Below are positions 45,805-54,908 of a stretch of DNA of 64,000 nucleotides, piece by piece. The translations under genes were made by a program, and so were the position numbers. Numbering within the stretch: position 1 is the first letter of the stretch; each line of letters starts with the position of its first letter. The stretch is from BRH-c25 sp012519325 (GTDB lineage: Bacteria; Bacillota; Clostridia; Lutisporales; Lutisporaceae), in NCBI GenBank assembly GCA_050950645.1, contig JBMNHZ010000003.1, forward strand, positions 49,794-113,793, written 5' to 3'. The notes below the pieces were generated by a model. It was not told the DNA's origin and ran no database searches. It worked only from the letters and a program-made list of their open reading frames with translations.

Positions 45805-45970
45805 CCTGCTTCATTATTATTTTTAAAAGAATTAATGTTAACTCCAATATTTAGAATACGTTATTATGATTTTAATGTCAAATTGTTTCCATATTGCGGA
45901 TGCATCTCCATCTATATTTTAATTACATACTTATGCGCCTTTTCTTATGGAAATTCCGGTGCGGACACTT

Positions 45971-45996
45971 AAAAACCCGCCGTTTCCGGCGGGTTC
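45971..45996 (-). terminator. Terminator of the NCS2 permease gene
   Basis: AACCCGCCG, a short loop and CGGCGGGTT are followed by TTTAAG on the minus strand, starting about 15 bases after the permease stop at 46012. A strong stem. Confidence 0.88.
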
Positions 45997-46011
45997 AGCT
46001 TATTGTTCACT

Positions 46012-47385
46012 CTATTTTTTACTTACATTCAATATAAGGTTAAGGAGGATTCCAAATATGGCTGCACCTGCTATGCAGGGAACTTCTATACCGAAGAAAG
46101 GAATATTTCCGCCGAAGCCGTATTGTCCGCCAAGTCCTATGACCATGATAGTTGCAATTATTGCAATATTTTTAGAGCTGAATAAATCAACCTTTTTTTC
46201 GACCATAATTGCGATACCTTGGGCTGCGATGGCCCCGAACAAGTATACCTCAAGCCCTCCTATTACTGAAGTGGGAATTGAATATATCGCATTAACAAGA
46301 GGAGTGAAGCATGCAATAATCATAGCAATAATCGATGCCCCAATCAGAACCGGTATGGAGAATACTCTTGTAATTGCCATTGCACTGATGTTTTCCCCAT
46401 AGTTTGTTCCGGCAGGACCTCCGATAAAGCCTGAAACAATATCTCCGATACCGTCGCCAATGAGGTTAAGGCCCAACTTTTCCGCAATGTTATATTTTTT
46501 ATTACTTCCCTTTTTCTTAGCCAGATCGTTTACATAAATATCCAGCTGATATATATGTGCTGTCGATTCCGGTATAGTGGCAATTGCAATAGGCATAATA
46601 GCTGCCACTGCCATCAGTGATGCTTTTGGAAACGTGAAAATAGGAAGAGCAAAAATTCCGCTGTTTGCTGTATCCGGTAAAACCTTGAAAAGATCAATGC
46701 CCGTTACAAACTTGATTATAAATGCGGTAAAGCATCCGATAACCGGACCTAAGAGAAGAGGAAGCTGCCCTAAGAATCCCTTCAGATATACTGAGAGCAG
46801 AATAGTTGAAATCAAGGTAACAAGAGAAATAATCCAAGCCATATTACCCGCAAGAGCCAGCTGGGATTCCGCCACTGAAATGGTACCTGCCGTATCAATA
46901 GATATGGATGCTGCATCACGTAATGCATTACCTGCAAGGGTGAGTCCTATTACCATTGCAATAGGGCCTGTAATTGTCGCCGGAAGAATCTTCTCAATGG
47001 AATCTCTTCCGAAACGTTTTATTATAAGACCGGCTGCTATGGATACAAAACCGGACATTATTATACCAAATTGTGCGACTGCTATTTTTTCGTTAAGAGT
47101 ATAACCTGCCAGCGCATCTGAGGCCATTAAACTGCTTATCGCAGCTACATATGAAAAGCTTGAGCCATAGTACAGCGGGATTTCCCTTTTTGTAATCAGT
47201 ATAAAACAGAGAGTAGCAAGACCGCTGGCAAATATGGTCGTTGAAATGTGAAAACCTGTGATAATTGCAACTGCAACCGTTGCAGGAAACATTACCACAA
47301 CCTGCTGCAATGCATAAAAAAAGAGTCTCCATACCGGTGGTCGTTCATCAGGCAGATAACCGATTAACTGTTGATTTTTTGTCAT
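46012..47385 (-). CDS. NCS2 family uracil/xanthine permease
   Basis: About 457 residues and around 14 hydrophobic segments. The start is the ATG at 47385 with AAGGAGG upstream; the open frame to 47448 has no site. NCS2 signatures are present: QQVVVMFPATVAVAIITGF, the TM8 motif with Glu and His (ATIPESTAHIYQLD), and GPAGTNYGENISAMAITRV (TM10). It imports a purine or uracil with protons or sodium. The 5' leader has a terminator competing with an alternative stem, so control is probably by nucleobase-sensing or attenuation. Confidence 0.9.
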   Translation of the reverse strand: MTKNQQLIGYLPDERPPVWRLFFYALQQVVVMFPATVAVAIITGFHISTTIFASGLATLCFILITKREIPLYYGSSFSYVAAISSLMASDALAGYTLNEKIAVAQFGIIMSGFVSIAAGLIIKRFGRDSIEKILPATITGPIAMVIGLTLAGNALRDAASISIDTAGTISVAESQLALAGNMAWIISLVTLISTILLSVYLKGFLGQLPLLLGPVIGCFTAFIIKFVTGIDLFKVLPDTANSGIFALPIFTFPKASLMAVAAIMPIAIATIPESTAHIYQLDIYVNDLAKKKGSNKKYNIAEKLGLNLIGDGIGDIVSGFIGGPAGTNYGENISAMAITRVFSIPVLIGASIIAMIIACFTPLVNAIYSIPTSVIGGLEVYLFGAIAAQGIAIMVEKKVDLFSSKNIAIIATIMVIGLGGQYGFGGNIPFFGIEVPCIAGAAIFGILLNLILNVSKK

Positions 47386-47472
47386 AGTAACATCCTCCTT
47401 GTTTTTTAGTATAGCCTTTACTCCGGAATAAATGTGCCGCAGCCACATTTAAGGTTTACTTCCCAACAACAT

Positions 47473-47560
47473 AAAAATCTTGTCTGCAGTTTGCAGACAA
47501 GATCCTGTTTCTCGTTTATATAAGCTATATCCCTATAGCTTGTATATAATCTTGTCGGCA
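47473..47560 (-). promoter_or_regulatory. Switch-like leader of the NCS2 permease: antiterminator and terminator
   Basis: In the transcript GACAAGAT (47556-47549) can pair with ATCTTGTC (47503-47496). That second segment also forms the terminator stem ATCTTGTCTGCA/TGCAGACAAGAT (47503-47477), followed by TTTTT. Between them lies a long AT-rich hairpin (TATATACAAGCTATA with TATAGCTTATATA). The two folds exclude each other. I do not find purine-riboswitch core sequences. Confidence 0.7.
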
Positions 47561-47776
47561 TCACTGTACCAGACTTAAAGACTTATATCCTTTAATAAGA
47601 TTATCACACCCGAAAGAGCTTTTCAACATATTTCGATATTTTTTATCTTGTTTAAACTTCAGCCGTTTGGCATATTTTCTATGATTTTTTTGAAATTAAA
47701 TATATAATTAATATATACATAGTATGGTGGCCTCTGAAGTAATATTTATTATTAATCTATTTAGGAGGAACGTTTG

Positions 47777-48775
47777 ATGTCTTATTTGCTTAAGCCCCTG
47801 AAAAACGAAAAATTGCCCTTAAGGAACAGGCTGATTATGCCTCCTATGGCTACTGCAAAATGTGACAAGGATGGAAATCCAGGGAAGGATTTATTTGAGT
47901 ACTATGATGAAAAATCCCGGGGGGGATACATCTCCTTGATAATTATTGAGCACAGTTTTATATCACAACAAGGAAAAGCCGGCGAAGGACAGCTTTCTGC
48001 TGCAGATGATAGCTTAATTGACAGCTTGAATAAGCTGTCCGACATCGTTCACAAAAACGGCTCTAAGGTTGTAATGCAGATAAATCATTCCGGAAGTGCT
48101 GCTAAAAAGGAAATTACAGGAATGGATGCCGTTGCTCCTTCAGCAGTAGTAAACCCACGGCTTAAAGGCATAGTGCCGAAAGAGCTTACTAAAGCAGAAA
48201 TAAAAGCTATAATTGAGCAATTCAAGGCTGCTGCATACCGTGTTAAAACGGCAGGCTTTGACGGGGTAGAAATACATTCCGCCCATGGATACTTATTGAA
48301 TCAATTTCTCTCTCCTCTTACCAACAAGAGAACTGATGAATACGGAGGAAATATTTTTGGCAGAATTAAGATTCATTTGGAAGTCATTAAAGCAGTAAGG
48401 GAAGTTGTCGGTGAGGATTTTCCCATTCTTCTGCGGCTGGGCGCCTTTGATTATATGGAAGGCGGAACCGGTATTGAGGACAGTAAGATCGCAGCAGTGG
48501 AATTTGAAAAATCCGGTGTAGATATGATTGATATTTCCGGTGGTCTTTGCGGATATCTCGGGAATGGGTCCCATGAGCAAGGTTATTTTTCGGAGTTTTC
48601 GGAAGAAATCAAAAAGGTAGTATCCGTTCCCGTTATTCTTACAGGGGGAGTCACAGAAGCCCGGGCTGCCGAAAAGCTACTTGCAGAAGGAAAAGCAGAT
48701 TTGATTGGGGTTGGAAGAGCAATTCTTAATGATTCCGATTGGGCAAAAAATGCTGTTGCGTCGCTGAGAATATAA
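47777..48775 (+). CDS. NADH:flavin oxidoreductase, OYE family (single-domain)
   Basis: About 332 residues forming one FMN TIM barrel: NRLIMPPMATAKC, VVMQINHSGSAA, GFDGVEIHSAHGYLLNQFLSPLTNKRTDEYGG and LTGGVTEARAAEKLL with the phosphate-binding glycine pair. It starts at the ATG at 47777 behind TTTAGGAGG. Unlike the enzyme at 3607-5520 it has no iron-sulfur or FAD domain. It would reduce activated double bonds. It is a single gene between the divergently transcribed NCS2 permease and a lipoprotein gene. Confidence 0.87.
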   Translation: MSYLLKPLKNEKLPLRNRLIMPPMATAKCDKDGNPGKDLFEYYDEKSRGGYISLIIIEHSFISQQGKAGEGQLSAADDSLIDSLNKLSDIVHKNGSKVVMQINHSGSAAKKEITGMDAVAPSAVVNPRLKGIVPKELTKAEIKAIIEQFKAAAYRVKTAGFDGVEIHSAHGYLLNQFLSPLTNKRTDEYGGNIFGRIKIHLEVIKAVREVVGEDFPILLRLGAFDYMEGGTGIEDSKIAAVEFEKSGVDMIDISGGLCGYLGNGSHEQGYFSEFSEEIKKVVSVPVILTGGVTEARAAEKLLAEGKADLIGVGRAILNDSDWAKNAVASLRI

Positions 48776-48836
48776 AAAATATGATGCCAGGCACAGCAGT
48801 TAAAAACTTATTTAGAACAATCACCGGCACCATACA

Positions 48837-49340
48837 TTAGTCGCTCTTCCTGTTGCCAATAATTGTGAGGGACTTATCGCTTATGAAATATTGTATCATT
48901 GCCTTCTCACCTTTAGAGTTTTTACCTTCAAAAAGAAGATATTCCTCCAATTGCATTTCATTGGTTTCTTCCGGAAAACCCTTTTTAATGCTTTCCACAT
49001 AGTCCTCAAAATCCTTCCGGTCCACTTCTTGGAATATAATCATTACATTACCCTCACCGTCATTGGTGGCACTGATGATTTGACCCTTCTTAAACTCAGG
49101 TATGTAATCAATGTTCGGCCATTCGGTACCCCCAATGGTTAAGCTTTTCCCTTCTTTATCCGTAACCGTGACTTTTCCTCCGTCAATATCTACATCGGCA
49201 TTTCCACCCACTGCTTTTTCAACAGCTTTTTCGACAATCTTTTCGCCCACTTTTTGCTCGATTTTTTCTTTAGCTCCACAGCCTGCCAGTAATGAGCAGA
49301 CAAGTAAAATCACGAGAAGTGAAACAAGTATTTTTTTCAT
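48837..49340 (-). CDS. Lipoprotein of unknown function
   Basis: 167 residues: a lipoprotein signal (MKKILVSLLVILLVCSLLAGCGAKE), a low-complexity Lys/Glu/Val helix (KIEQKVGEKIVEKAVEKAVGG), then a compact domain with TVTDKEGKSLTIGGTEWPNID and MIIFQEVDRKDFEDYV. It should be tethered to the outer face of the membrane. I do not recognise the domain. Single gene, with a GGAGG ribosome site before the ATG. Confidence 0.75.
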   Translation of the reverse strand: MKKILVSLLVILLVCSLLAGCGAKEKIEQKVGEKIVEKAVEKAVGGNADVDIDGGKVTVTDKEGKSLTIGGTEWPNIDYIPEFKKGQIISATNDGEGNVMIIFQEVDRKDFEDYVESIKKGFPEETNEMQLEEYLLFEGKNSKGEKAMIQYFISDKSLTIIGNRKSD

Positions 49341-49479
49341 CTTTCTATCCTCCCTCTGTACTATTCAGATATTTTTGTCAAAGACCGGCAGCCGTATGAC
49401 CTTGCCGCTAAAACCATCTGTCGGTCTTTTCCTACCCATTATTAATATTTTATTAACTGACTGGTTGGTAGTATAGGTT

Positions 49480-49616
49480 GAATATGCTTATAATTAGTAA
49501 GAAAAATGTTATTTTGATGCTCCTTTATGTGCTTTGCAAATATATTCATATTCCTTTTAATGGTTCCTAAGTTTCTGAGCTCGCATCTTGTTCCTCTTAC
49601 TTTGAGTTCCTCTTCT
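49480..49616 (-). other. Unassigned flank of the group II intron with an open frame
   Basis: On the minus strand, immediately downstream of the intron 3' end, a frame reads ELKVRGTRCELRNLGTIKRN and then NIFAKHIKEHQNN. It has no start and no family I can name. It may be a remnant of the gene or element the intron joined, or chance coding. I note it because it abuts the intron directly. Confidence 0.3.
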
Positions 49617-51427
49617 AATCGAGTAGGAGGCAGGTGGTTAATTCACCTACCGACCTCTCACACCACCGTACGTACCGTTCGGTATACGGCGGTTCAGATA
49701 GGAATTAATGTACTAATAAGTACCTTTCAGTTAAAGACGGGAACCCTCGTTTCTTGAGTCTCTCATTGGTCAGAGTTGTTGAAAGAATGTGACTGTTGGA
49801 AATTCTCCAATAACCTTTTCTTGTGTTGGCATACTCCCACGCTTTGCGGTTATTAATACCAAGTTTGACAAGGTTGTCGTGTCTGGTCTTGATTTTCTTC
49901 CAGCGTTTCCAGTAACACATTCTTACCCTTCTTCTTAACCATTCATCTATTTCTCTTGCCATTTTAACCATATCCGCAATTCTGTAATAGTTGACCCATC
50001 CTGTAATAATCTGTTTGAGTCTTACAATCCTCTCATCCATTCTCATTGCATTACTTCTGCCAGTAACAGCTTTTAGCTTTTCCTTGAGTTTCTTTATGGA
50101 TTTGGGGTGTACTCTTATTTTGGCTTCGCCCTTTTTCATGTAGAATGAGAATCCAAGAAACTTGGGTCTCCATGGTCTATCCACTGCGCTCTTTCCCTTG
50201 TTAACTTTAAGTTTCAGTTCTTCTTCGAGAAACCTCGTGACACTTGCCATTATTCTCTCTGCCGCCTTTTTGCTCTTCACATAGATGTTACAATCATCCG
50301 CATACCGGCAGAATTTCAATCCCCTTTTTGTCAGTTCCTTATCCAGCTCGTTCAACATTATGTTGCTTAATAGAGGCGATATATTACCGTCTTGCGGCGT
50401 TCCTTCTTCCGTGTCCATAACCACACCATTTATCATGACTCCTGACTTCAGGTACTTCCTTATTAGAGATAGAACCCTGCCATCTTTAATATCTCTTGAT
50501 ATTAGGCGCATCAGTTTATCATGATTTACTGTATCGAAGTATTTCTCAAGGTCTATGTCCACAACCCAGGTATAGCCTGCGTCTATATATCCCTTGCACT
50601 TCTTAATAGCTTGGTGAGCATCTCTTCCAGGTCTGAACCCATAGCTGTTGTTTGAAAATTCCCTCTCATAAATCGGGGATAAAATCTGAGCTATAGCTTG
50701 TTGTATTGCGCGGTCAAGCACTGTGGGTATACCTAATAACCTTATTCCCCCGCCAGGTTTAGGTATTTCTACTCTCCTGACAGGTTGTGGACTATATGTC
50801 CCTTCCATGATTGCCTGCCTGATTGGTTCACCATTCTTCTTTAGGAAGGATAGAAGTTCATCTACCGTCATTCCATCGATGCCTGGTTTCCCTCTGTTTG
50901 ACCTGACCCTCTTATATGCCTTGTTCATGTTATCTCGGTCAAGAATTTCCTCAAGCAGCCCCATGGCGTACCATCTTCCATCGTTTGTTTCCTTTTTCAT
51001 TGCATTTCCCCGTGTCTTTCAAATTCTTCAAACCTCCTACTGTTCAGTCCTTCCCAGAACGTACATGTCCGCTCTGGTACTATGACCTCTGCTGACTTCT
51101 CATGACAAATCTTATTTCAACCATGATTCGAAATTCATCTCATCACGTCCATGAGACCTCCGCGGGTAAGCTCGCGCCCCTTCATCCCATACACCTGCTG
51201 CATTTACACCATAAACCTCGGATAGCATTGGACTTTGTTTTGTACAGCAAACTCGTCCGGTTTATGCATGCCTTATATGCAGTTCCTGTTCGTCAGGCCG
51301 GGACTTTGCCTCCGGCTTCCTTCAGATTCCACCTCGCGATGGACACCCTTGCCCTTGGCTAACGGTTGGTGCTATCAACCCCCGTAACGGGCTTTCACCG
51401 TCAAGGTCGCGCGCATGCCGCGCGCAC
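49617..51427 (-). mobile_element. Group IIC-type intron
   Basis: The 5' end, GTGCGCGCGG at 51427, has the GUGYG consensus. About 430 bases of structured RNA lead to the maturase gene (49705-51000). After it comes a domain V-like hairpin (minus strand, GAACCGCCGTATACC with GGTACGTACGGTGG, around 49650-49695) and a domain VI-like stem ending CCTCCTACTCGATT near 49617. It lies three bases after the T-run of the tRNA-Ala terminator, the hallmark target of class C introns. The exact 3' end is approximate. Confidence 0.85.
49705..51000 (-). CDS. ltrA: Group II intron reverse transcriptase/maturase
   Basis: 431 residues. The reverse transcriptase core includes IPTVLDRAIQQAIAQIL, NNSYGFRPGRDAHQAI, the metal site FCRYADDCNIYV, and GTPQDGNISPLLSNIMLNELD. 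The maturase X domain follows (RLKQIITGWVNYYRIADM, YWKRWKKIKTRHDNL). No HNH endonuclease domain is present, consistent with class C (terminator-targeting) introns. Full length and uninterrupted, so the intron may be active in splicing and mobility. The start ATG has GGGG upstream within the intron. Confidence 0.94.
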   Translation of the reverse strand: MKKETNDGRWYAMGLLEEILDRDNMNKAYKRVRSNRGKPGIDGMTVDELLSFLKKNGEPIRQAIMEGTYSPQPVRRVEIPKPGGGIRLLGIPTVLDRAIQQAIAQILSPIYEREFSNNSYGFRPGRDAHQAIKKCKGYIDAGYTWVVDIDLEKYFDTVNHDKLMRLISRDIKDGRVLSLIRKYLKSGVMINGVVMDTEEGTPQDGNISPLLSNIMLNELDKELTKRGLKFCRYADDCNIYVKSKKAAERIMASVTRFLEEELKLKVNKGKSAVDRPWRPKFLGFSFYMKKGEAKIRVHPKSIKKLKEKLKAVTGRSNAMRMDERIVRLKQIITGWVNYYRIADMVKMAREIDEWLRRRVRMCYWKRWKKIKTRHDNLVKLGINNRKAWEYANTRKGYWRISNSHILSTTLTNERLKKRGFPSLTERYLLVH

Positions 51428-51430
51428 TGT

Positions 51431-51463
51431 AAAAAAAGCACTTACCGAAAAGTAAGTGCTTTA
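51431..51463 (-). terminator. Terminator of tRNA-Ala, intron target site
   Basis: AAAGCACTTAC, a loop and GTAAGTGCTTT are followed by a run of T on the minus strand. The intron starts within four bases of the end of the T-run. Confidence 0.9.
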
Positions 51464-51471
51464 ATTTACTT

Positions 51472-51547
<76 letters not shown>

Positions 51548-51570
51548 ACTCAATTGTTTTGACAAAGTAT

Positions 51571-51599
51571 ATTCTATATCATTTCAAAGAAAATTTCAA
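51571..51599 (-). promoter_or_regulatory. Sigma-A promoter of tRNA-Ala
   Basis: Minus strand: TTGAAA (51599-51594), 17 bases, TAGAAT (51576-51571). It lies 24 bases upstream of the tRNA 5' end. Confidence 0.75.
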
Positions 51600-51623
51600 C
51601 TCCAATTATTGTTATATTACTCT

Positions 51624-52616
51624 TTATTCAAAAAACTCGTACCAGGTTCCAATTCCCTTCTCCAAGGCGCCTTTGTAGAGCATCGCAGCCATAACATTGT
51701 CCTGAATGGCCATACCAACGGTATCAAAGATTGTCACCTCATCCGGGTTCTCACGGCCGGGTTTCTTACCCAAGATAATCTCACCAATCTCTGCATGAAT
51801 ATCCTCCGGACGTATAATACCGGCCTTCACAGCATTATAGGTCTCTCCTCTATTAGTGCACAGCTCAATAGAGTCATTAACCACCTTTGCCCCGGCATAT
51901 ACATCTGCATGCAGCTCCTGCTTACCCTGCGTATCGGCACCAATTGCCGCAATATGCGTACCGGGCTGTATCCATTCCTTTTTCACTATTGGGCCGCTGC
52001 GGCCTCGAGTAGTGGTCACCACAATATCGGCGCCCCGTACCGCTTCTTCAGCCGTTGTGCATTTACGAATATTCAGTCCTGTCTCCTCAGACATCTCCTT
52101 CACATAAGCATCCAGGAACTCCGGCATAGCATCCCATACCCGCACCTCTGTCAGCTTGCGCACCCGGGACATGGCGAGCAGTTGTCTTCTGGCCTGTCTG
52201 CCTGCTCCAATCACACACAATTTTTCTGCATCGGCACGTGCCAGGTACTTCACTGAGATGGCACCGGCGGCGCCAGTGCGGCAGCCAGTGATCCAGGTAC
52301 CGTCCATAATACACTTAAGTGCGCTGGTCTCAGCTTCGAACAGCAATACTGTATTCATGCCAATTGGCAGGCCTAATTCCGGATTTTTGTCATATCCGCC
52401 GGAGGACGCCTTAATGCTAATATATCCGCCGCCCATGTCCAGGCCGGCTTTGAAGTCAAGGCCTTTGTGCGTACCAGGCAGCACTATGTCCATGATATCC
52501 GGCTGAAACACCAGACCCCTGTTAAATGATCTATAGCCGTCCTCCACCGCTGCAAGTATCGCATCTAAATTGATAAGGCTAGCTACTTCGTCTTTGTTCA
52601 GTAATAAAGTCTTCAA
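51624..52616 (-). CDS. Ornithine cyclodeaminase/mu-crystallin family protein (EutC/iminosuccinate-reductase-like)
   Basis: About 330 residues: KASSGGYDKNPELGLPIGMNTVLLFEAETS, then the NAD-binding motif LCVIGAGRQARRQLLAMSRVR and VTTTRGRSGPIV. The family includes ornithine cyclodeaminase, pyrroline-2-carboxylate reductase, ectoine-catabolism EutC and the iminosuccinate reductase BhcD. The frame is open to 52712, but AAAAGGAG before the TTG at 52616 sets the start. The first codons are imperfectly repeated upstream (KVKTLLLRES and KLKTLLLNKD). It is paired with a threonine-dehydratase-like gene upstream, as in eutBC and bhcBD. Confidence 0.82.
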   Translation of the reverse strand: MKTLLLNKDEVASLINLDAILAAVEDGYRSFNRGLVFQPDIMDIVLPGTHKGLDFKAGLDMGGGYISIKASSGGYDKNPELGLPIGMNTVLLFEAETSALKCIMDGTWITGCRTGAAGAISVKYLARADAEKLCVIGAGRQARRQLLAMSRVRKLTEVRVWDAMPEFLDAYVKEMSEETGLNIRKCTTAEEAVRGADIVVTTTRGRSGPIVKKEWIQPGTHIAAIGADTQGKQELHADVYAGAKVVNDSIELCTNRGETYNAVKAGIIRPEDIHAEIGEIILGKKPGRENPDEVTIFDTVGMAIQDNVMAAMLYKGALEKGIGTWYEFFE

Positions 52617-52743
52617 TTTTGCATTCTCCTTTTTTGTTAAACTTTCTCTCAATAGTAGAGTCTTCACTTTTGTTTCTCTTACAACAAGATTACAATGAGG
52701 GTTTTTGCACACTTTTAGAAGTGAGAGACATCCATTTGCCTCC

Positions 52744-53724
52744 TTACAAGACCCCTTCTACATGCTCTCCTTTGAATATCTTCCCAATCGTATCGATGTC
52801 CCAATTTCCGGAGGTCAATACTGTGCAGACTTTCTCATCCGGCCTCATCTTCACCCTGCCGGACAACATGGCAGCAATGCCAACACAGGCGGAAGGCTCA
52901 GCCACCAGCTTGGCACCGTGCGCTACCGATCTCACAGCTTTCAAGATATCTTCTTCCTCAACAATAACGATTTCATCCACATATTTCTCGATGATGGGAT
53001 AGGTATTCTCACCCGGCTGCCTGCAGGAAAGGCCATCCGCCACTGTAGGGAGAATTGGTGCTTCAGAGGGATATCCCTTCTGGCGGCTGACATAATAAGG
53101 ACAGCTGGCAGCGGCCTGAACACCAACCACCCTCACATCCGGTCTTGACTCTTTTATGGCTGTGGAAATACCTGAGATTAGTCCGCCGCCACCGATAGGA
53201 ACCAGCACTGTCTCTACATCAGGCAGATCTTCCATTATTTCTAAAGCAATGGTGCCTTGGCCCGCCATAACAGCAAAATCCTCGTAAGGATGGACAATAA
53301 CGTAACCATGCTTTGCCACCTCTTCATGAATCTTCTTCCAACGCTCGTCATATTTTCGATCCCATACAATCACCTCAGCTCCCATGGCTTTGGCATTCTC
53401 AATCTTGACAGCCGGTGCATCCTCCGGGATAACTGCCGTCGCATGGATGTCCAGCAGCTGTCCGGCGTATGCACAGGCTTGGGCATGATTACCTGAAGAA
53501 CTGGTTATAATTCCCTTCTTCAGTTCGTCCTGGGTTAGTGATAGAATCTTGCTTAGTGCGCCTCTCAGCTTAAAGGCACCGGTTATTTGAAGCATCTCAG
53601 GCTTGAGATAGGCCTGACACCCCAGTACCTTATCCATGTTCTTCTCTCGCAGCAATGGTGTGCGTCGAATATAGGGGCGGATACGATCTGAGGCTTCCCG
53701 TATATCCTGCAAAGTGACTGTCAT
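52744..53724 (-). CDS. Threonine dehydratase/serine racemase-family PLP enzyme, copy 1 (EutB/hydroxyaspartate dehydratase-like)
   Basis: 326 residues of fold-type II PLP enzymes. The PLP lysine lies in EMLQITGAFKLRGALSKIL, SSSGNHAQACAYAG follows, and the phosphate loop is VPIGGGGLISGISTAI. There is no C-terminal ACT domain, so it is a catabolic type such as serine/threonine dehydratase, 3-hydroxyaspartate dehydratase or EutB. It is clearly a paralogue of the gene at 59019-60014; even the upstream non-coding DNA is similar. It is followed by the cyclodeaminase-family gene, so the two probably act in sequence on a hydroxyamino acid. Confidence 0.87.
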   Translation of the reverse strand: MTVTLQDIREASDRIRPYIRRTPLLREKNMDKVLGCQAYLKPEMLQITGAFKLRGALSKILSLTQDELKKGIITSSSGNHAQACAYAGQLLDIHATAVIPEDAPAVKIENAKAMGAEVIVWDRKYDERWKKIHEEVAKHGYVIVHPYEDFAVMAGQGTIALEIMEDLPDVETVLVPIGGGGLISGISTAIKESRPDVRVVGVQAAASCPYYVSRQKGYPSEAPILPTVADGLSCRQPGENTYPIIEKYVDEIVIVEEEDILKAVRSVAHGAKLVAEPSACVGIAAMLSGRVKMRPDEKVCTVLTSGNWDIDTIGKIFKGEHVEGVL

Positions 53725-53888
53725 CTTTTTCCATAATATTGGCTCCTTTGTTATTTCTTATCAATTAAAAAAACTATTGGGCAAGTGGATGAATATCTCC
53801 TTTCATTATATTTTCATTATATACTTCCTATATACATATAACAAATATCAAAAAACATATAAAAACCCATAACGATATGTTATAGGTT
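53725..53888 (-). repeat. Upstream region of dehydratase copy 1, duplicated at 60015-60158
   Basis: The bases before copy 1 (TTTCATTATA.TTTCATTATATAC, TATAACAAATATCAAAAAA) recur before copy 2 with scattered changes, as does the hairpin that follows. The stretch probably carries the promoter of each dehydratase gene. Confidence 0.75.
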
Positions 53889-53895
53889 TTATATG
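53853..53895. terminator. Hairpin overlapping the LysR gene end
   Basis: ATATAAAAACCCATAAC, five bases and GTTATAGGTTTTATAT form a long stem; T-runs lie on both sides. On the minus strand it terminates the LysR transcript, whose stop codon is in the stem. The inner ATAAC-N5-GTTAT (53869-53883) also has the shape of a LysR-type binding box. Confidence 0.65.
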
Positions 53896-54785
53896 TTTTT
53901 TAGATGTACAATTAGTTCTTTTGCTGTATTTGTCAGTACATGACCCTTTTCTATTACATATCCCAATGTCAAATAGGAATCTTCTCCTTCAATCCGCAAA
54001 TTTTTGATATCATACTGTTGATACTTGGGATAGCTGAGGTTGATGCCTAATTCCGCCAGGTCCGTCTTTAGCAGCAAGTTCGTAGTAAAGTGTTCACTAT
54101 TGGTATATACAGTGGAGTGGAGTTTTTCCGGGCTTACCGCTCCTACATTGACTTGCTCCAAGTGATGCTCCATAGAGAAAAAGTCACTTAATCCCCTTAC
54201 AAAACGCAATCCGTATAACTCCTCGAAAGAAATGGATTCCCTGGAATATAAAGGACTATTTGGCCCCACATAAATACATGCCTCTTTTTTCCCAATCTCA
54301 ATAAACTTCAGTTTTTTGTGTGAAATAATATGTTTAAATGCAGTAAGCTGCTTTTTTGAAACATAAAGTATACCAAGCTCCGATATTCCTTGTGCCACAT
54401 TAGCCGTAATTTCCTCCACCGTGCCCTGATGATGCTCTATGGTTATATCCGGATTATTCCGGTACAGCTCCACCAAGAGCATTGCGATAATATTGCTTGG
54501 ATAGGTGGAAACGTTAAAGGTATTATGCTTTTCCACCAGTTCCGCATTGACAATCAGGCTTGCGTTTTTCAGTACATTTTCCGCATATCCATATATGGAC
54601 TTTCCATAAGGAGTAAGTCTTAATCCCCTGCTTGTTCTTTCAAACAAGGGGCTTCCCAGTTCCTTTTCAAGAGACTTAATTACCTTACTGACATTTGGTT
54701 GTGACGTATACAATTTGGTCGCTGCCTTACTCAGGCTTCCGCAATCACTGGCTACCATAAAAAATTTCAGTTGTTTTAACTCCAT
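53889..54785 (-). CDS. LysR family transcriptional regulator
   Basis: About 298 residues. The N-terminal helix-turn-helix is MELKQLKFFMVASDCGSLSKAATKLYTSQPNVSKVIKSLEKELGSPLFERT. A substrate-binding domain with two lobes follows. The frame is open upstream to 54863, but GGGAGGAAGG before the ATG at 54785 fixes the start. It lies between the hydroxyacid dehydrogenase and dehydratase copy 1, on the same strand as both. It probably regulates the surrounding hydroxy/amino-acid genes. Confidence 0.9.
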   Translation of the reverse strand: MELKQLKFFMVASDCGSLSKAATKLYTSQPNVSKVIKSLEKELGSPLFERTSRGLRLTPYGKSIYGYAENVLKNASLIVNAELVEKHNTFNVSTYPSNIIAMLLVELYRNNPDITIEHHQGTVEEITANVAQGISELGILYVSKKQLTAFKHIISHKKLKFIEIGKKEACIYVGPNSPLYSRESISFEELYGLRFVRGLSDFFSMEHHLEQVNVGAVSPEKLHSTVYTNSEHFTTNLLLKTDLAELGINLSYPKYQQYDIKNLRIEGEDSYLTLGYVIEKGHVLTNTAKELIVHLKNI

Positions 54786-54908
54786 GTCCCTTCCTCCCTG
54801 CACCGTTATATAGAACATACCACAGCGGCTATATAAGTTAATATTAGTTTTATTGTAACACAAAAAAACATAAAGCTACATCAACGGCGGATTTTGCACT
54901 TGTGATTC

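Noticed and set aside
47460..47640. Purine (guanine/adenine) riboswitch before the NCS2 permease
   Set aside because: The conserved purine-aptamer junction bases and the two loop motifs are not present, although a terminator switch is.
53869..53883. LysR-type box ATAAC-N5-GTTAT as an operator
   Set aside because: Not accepted as the main reading. It is the centre of a longer hairpin with T-runs that works as a terminator in both duplicated copies, so the match may be incidental.
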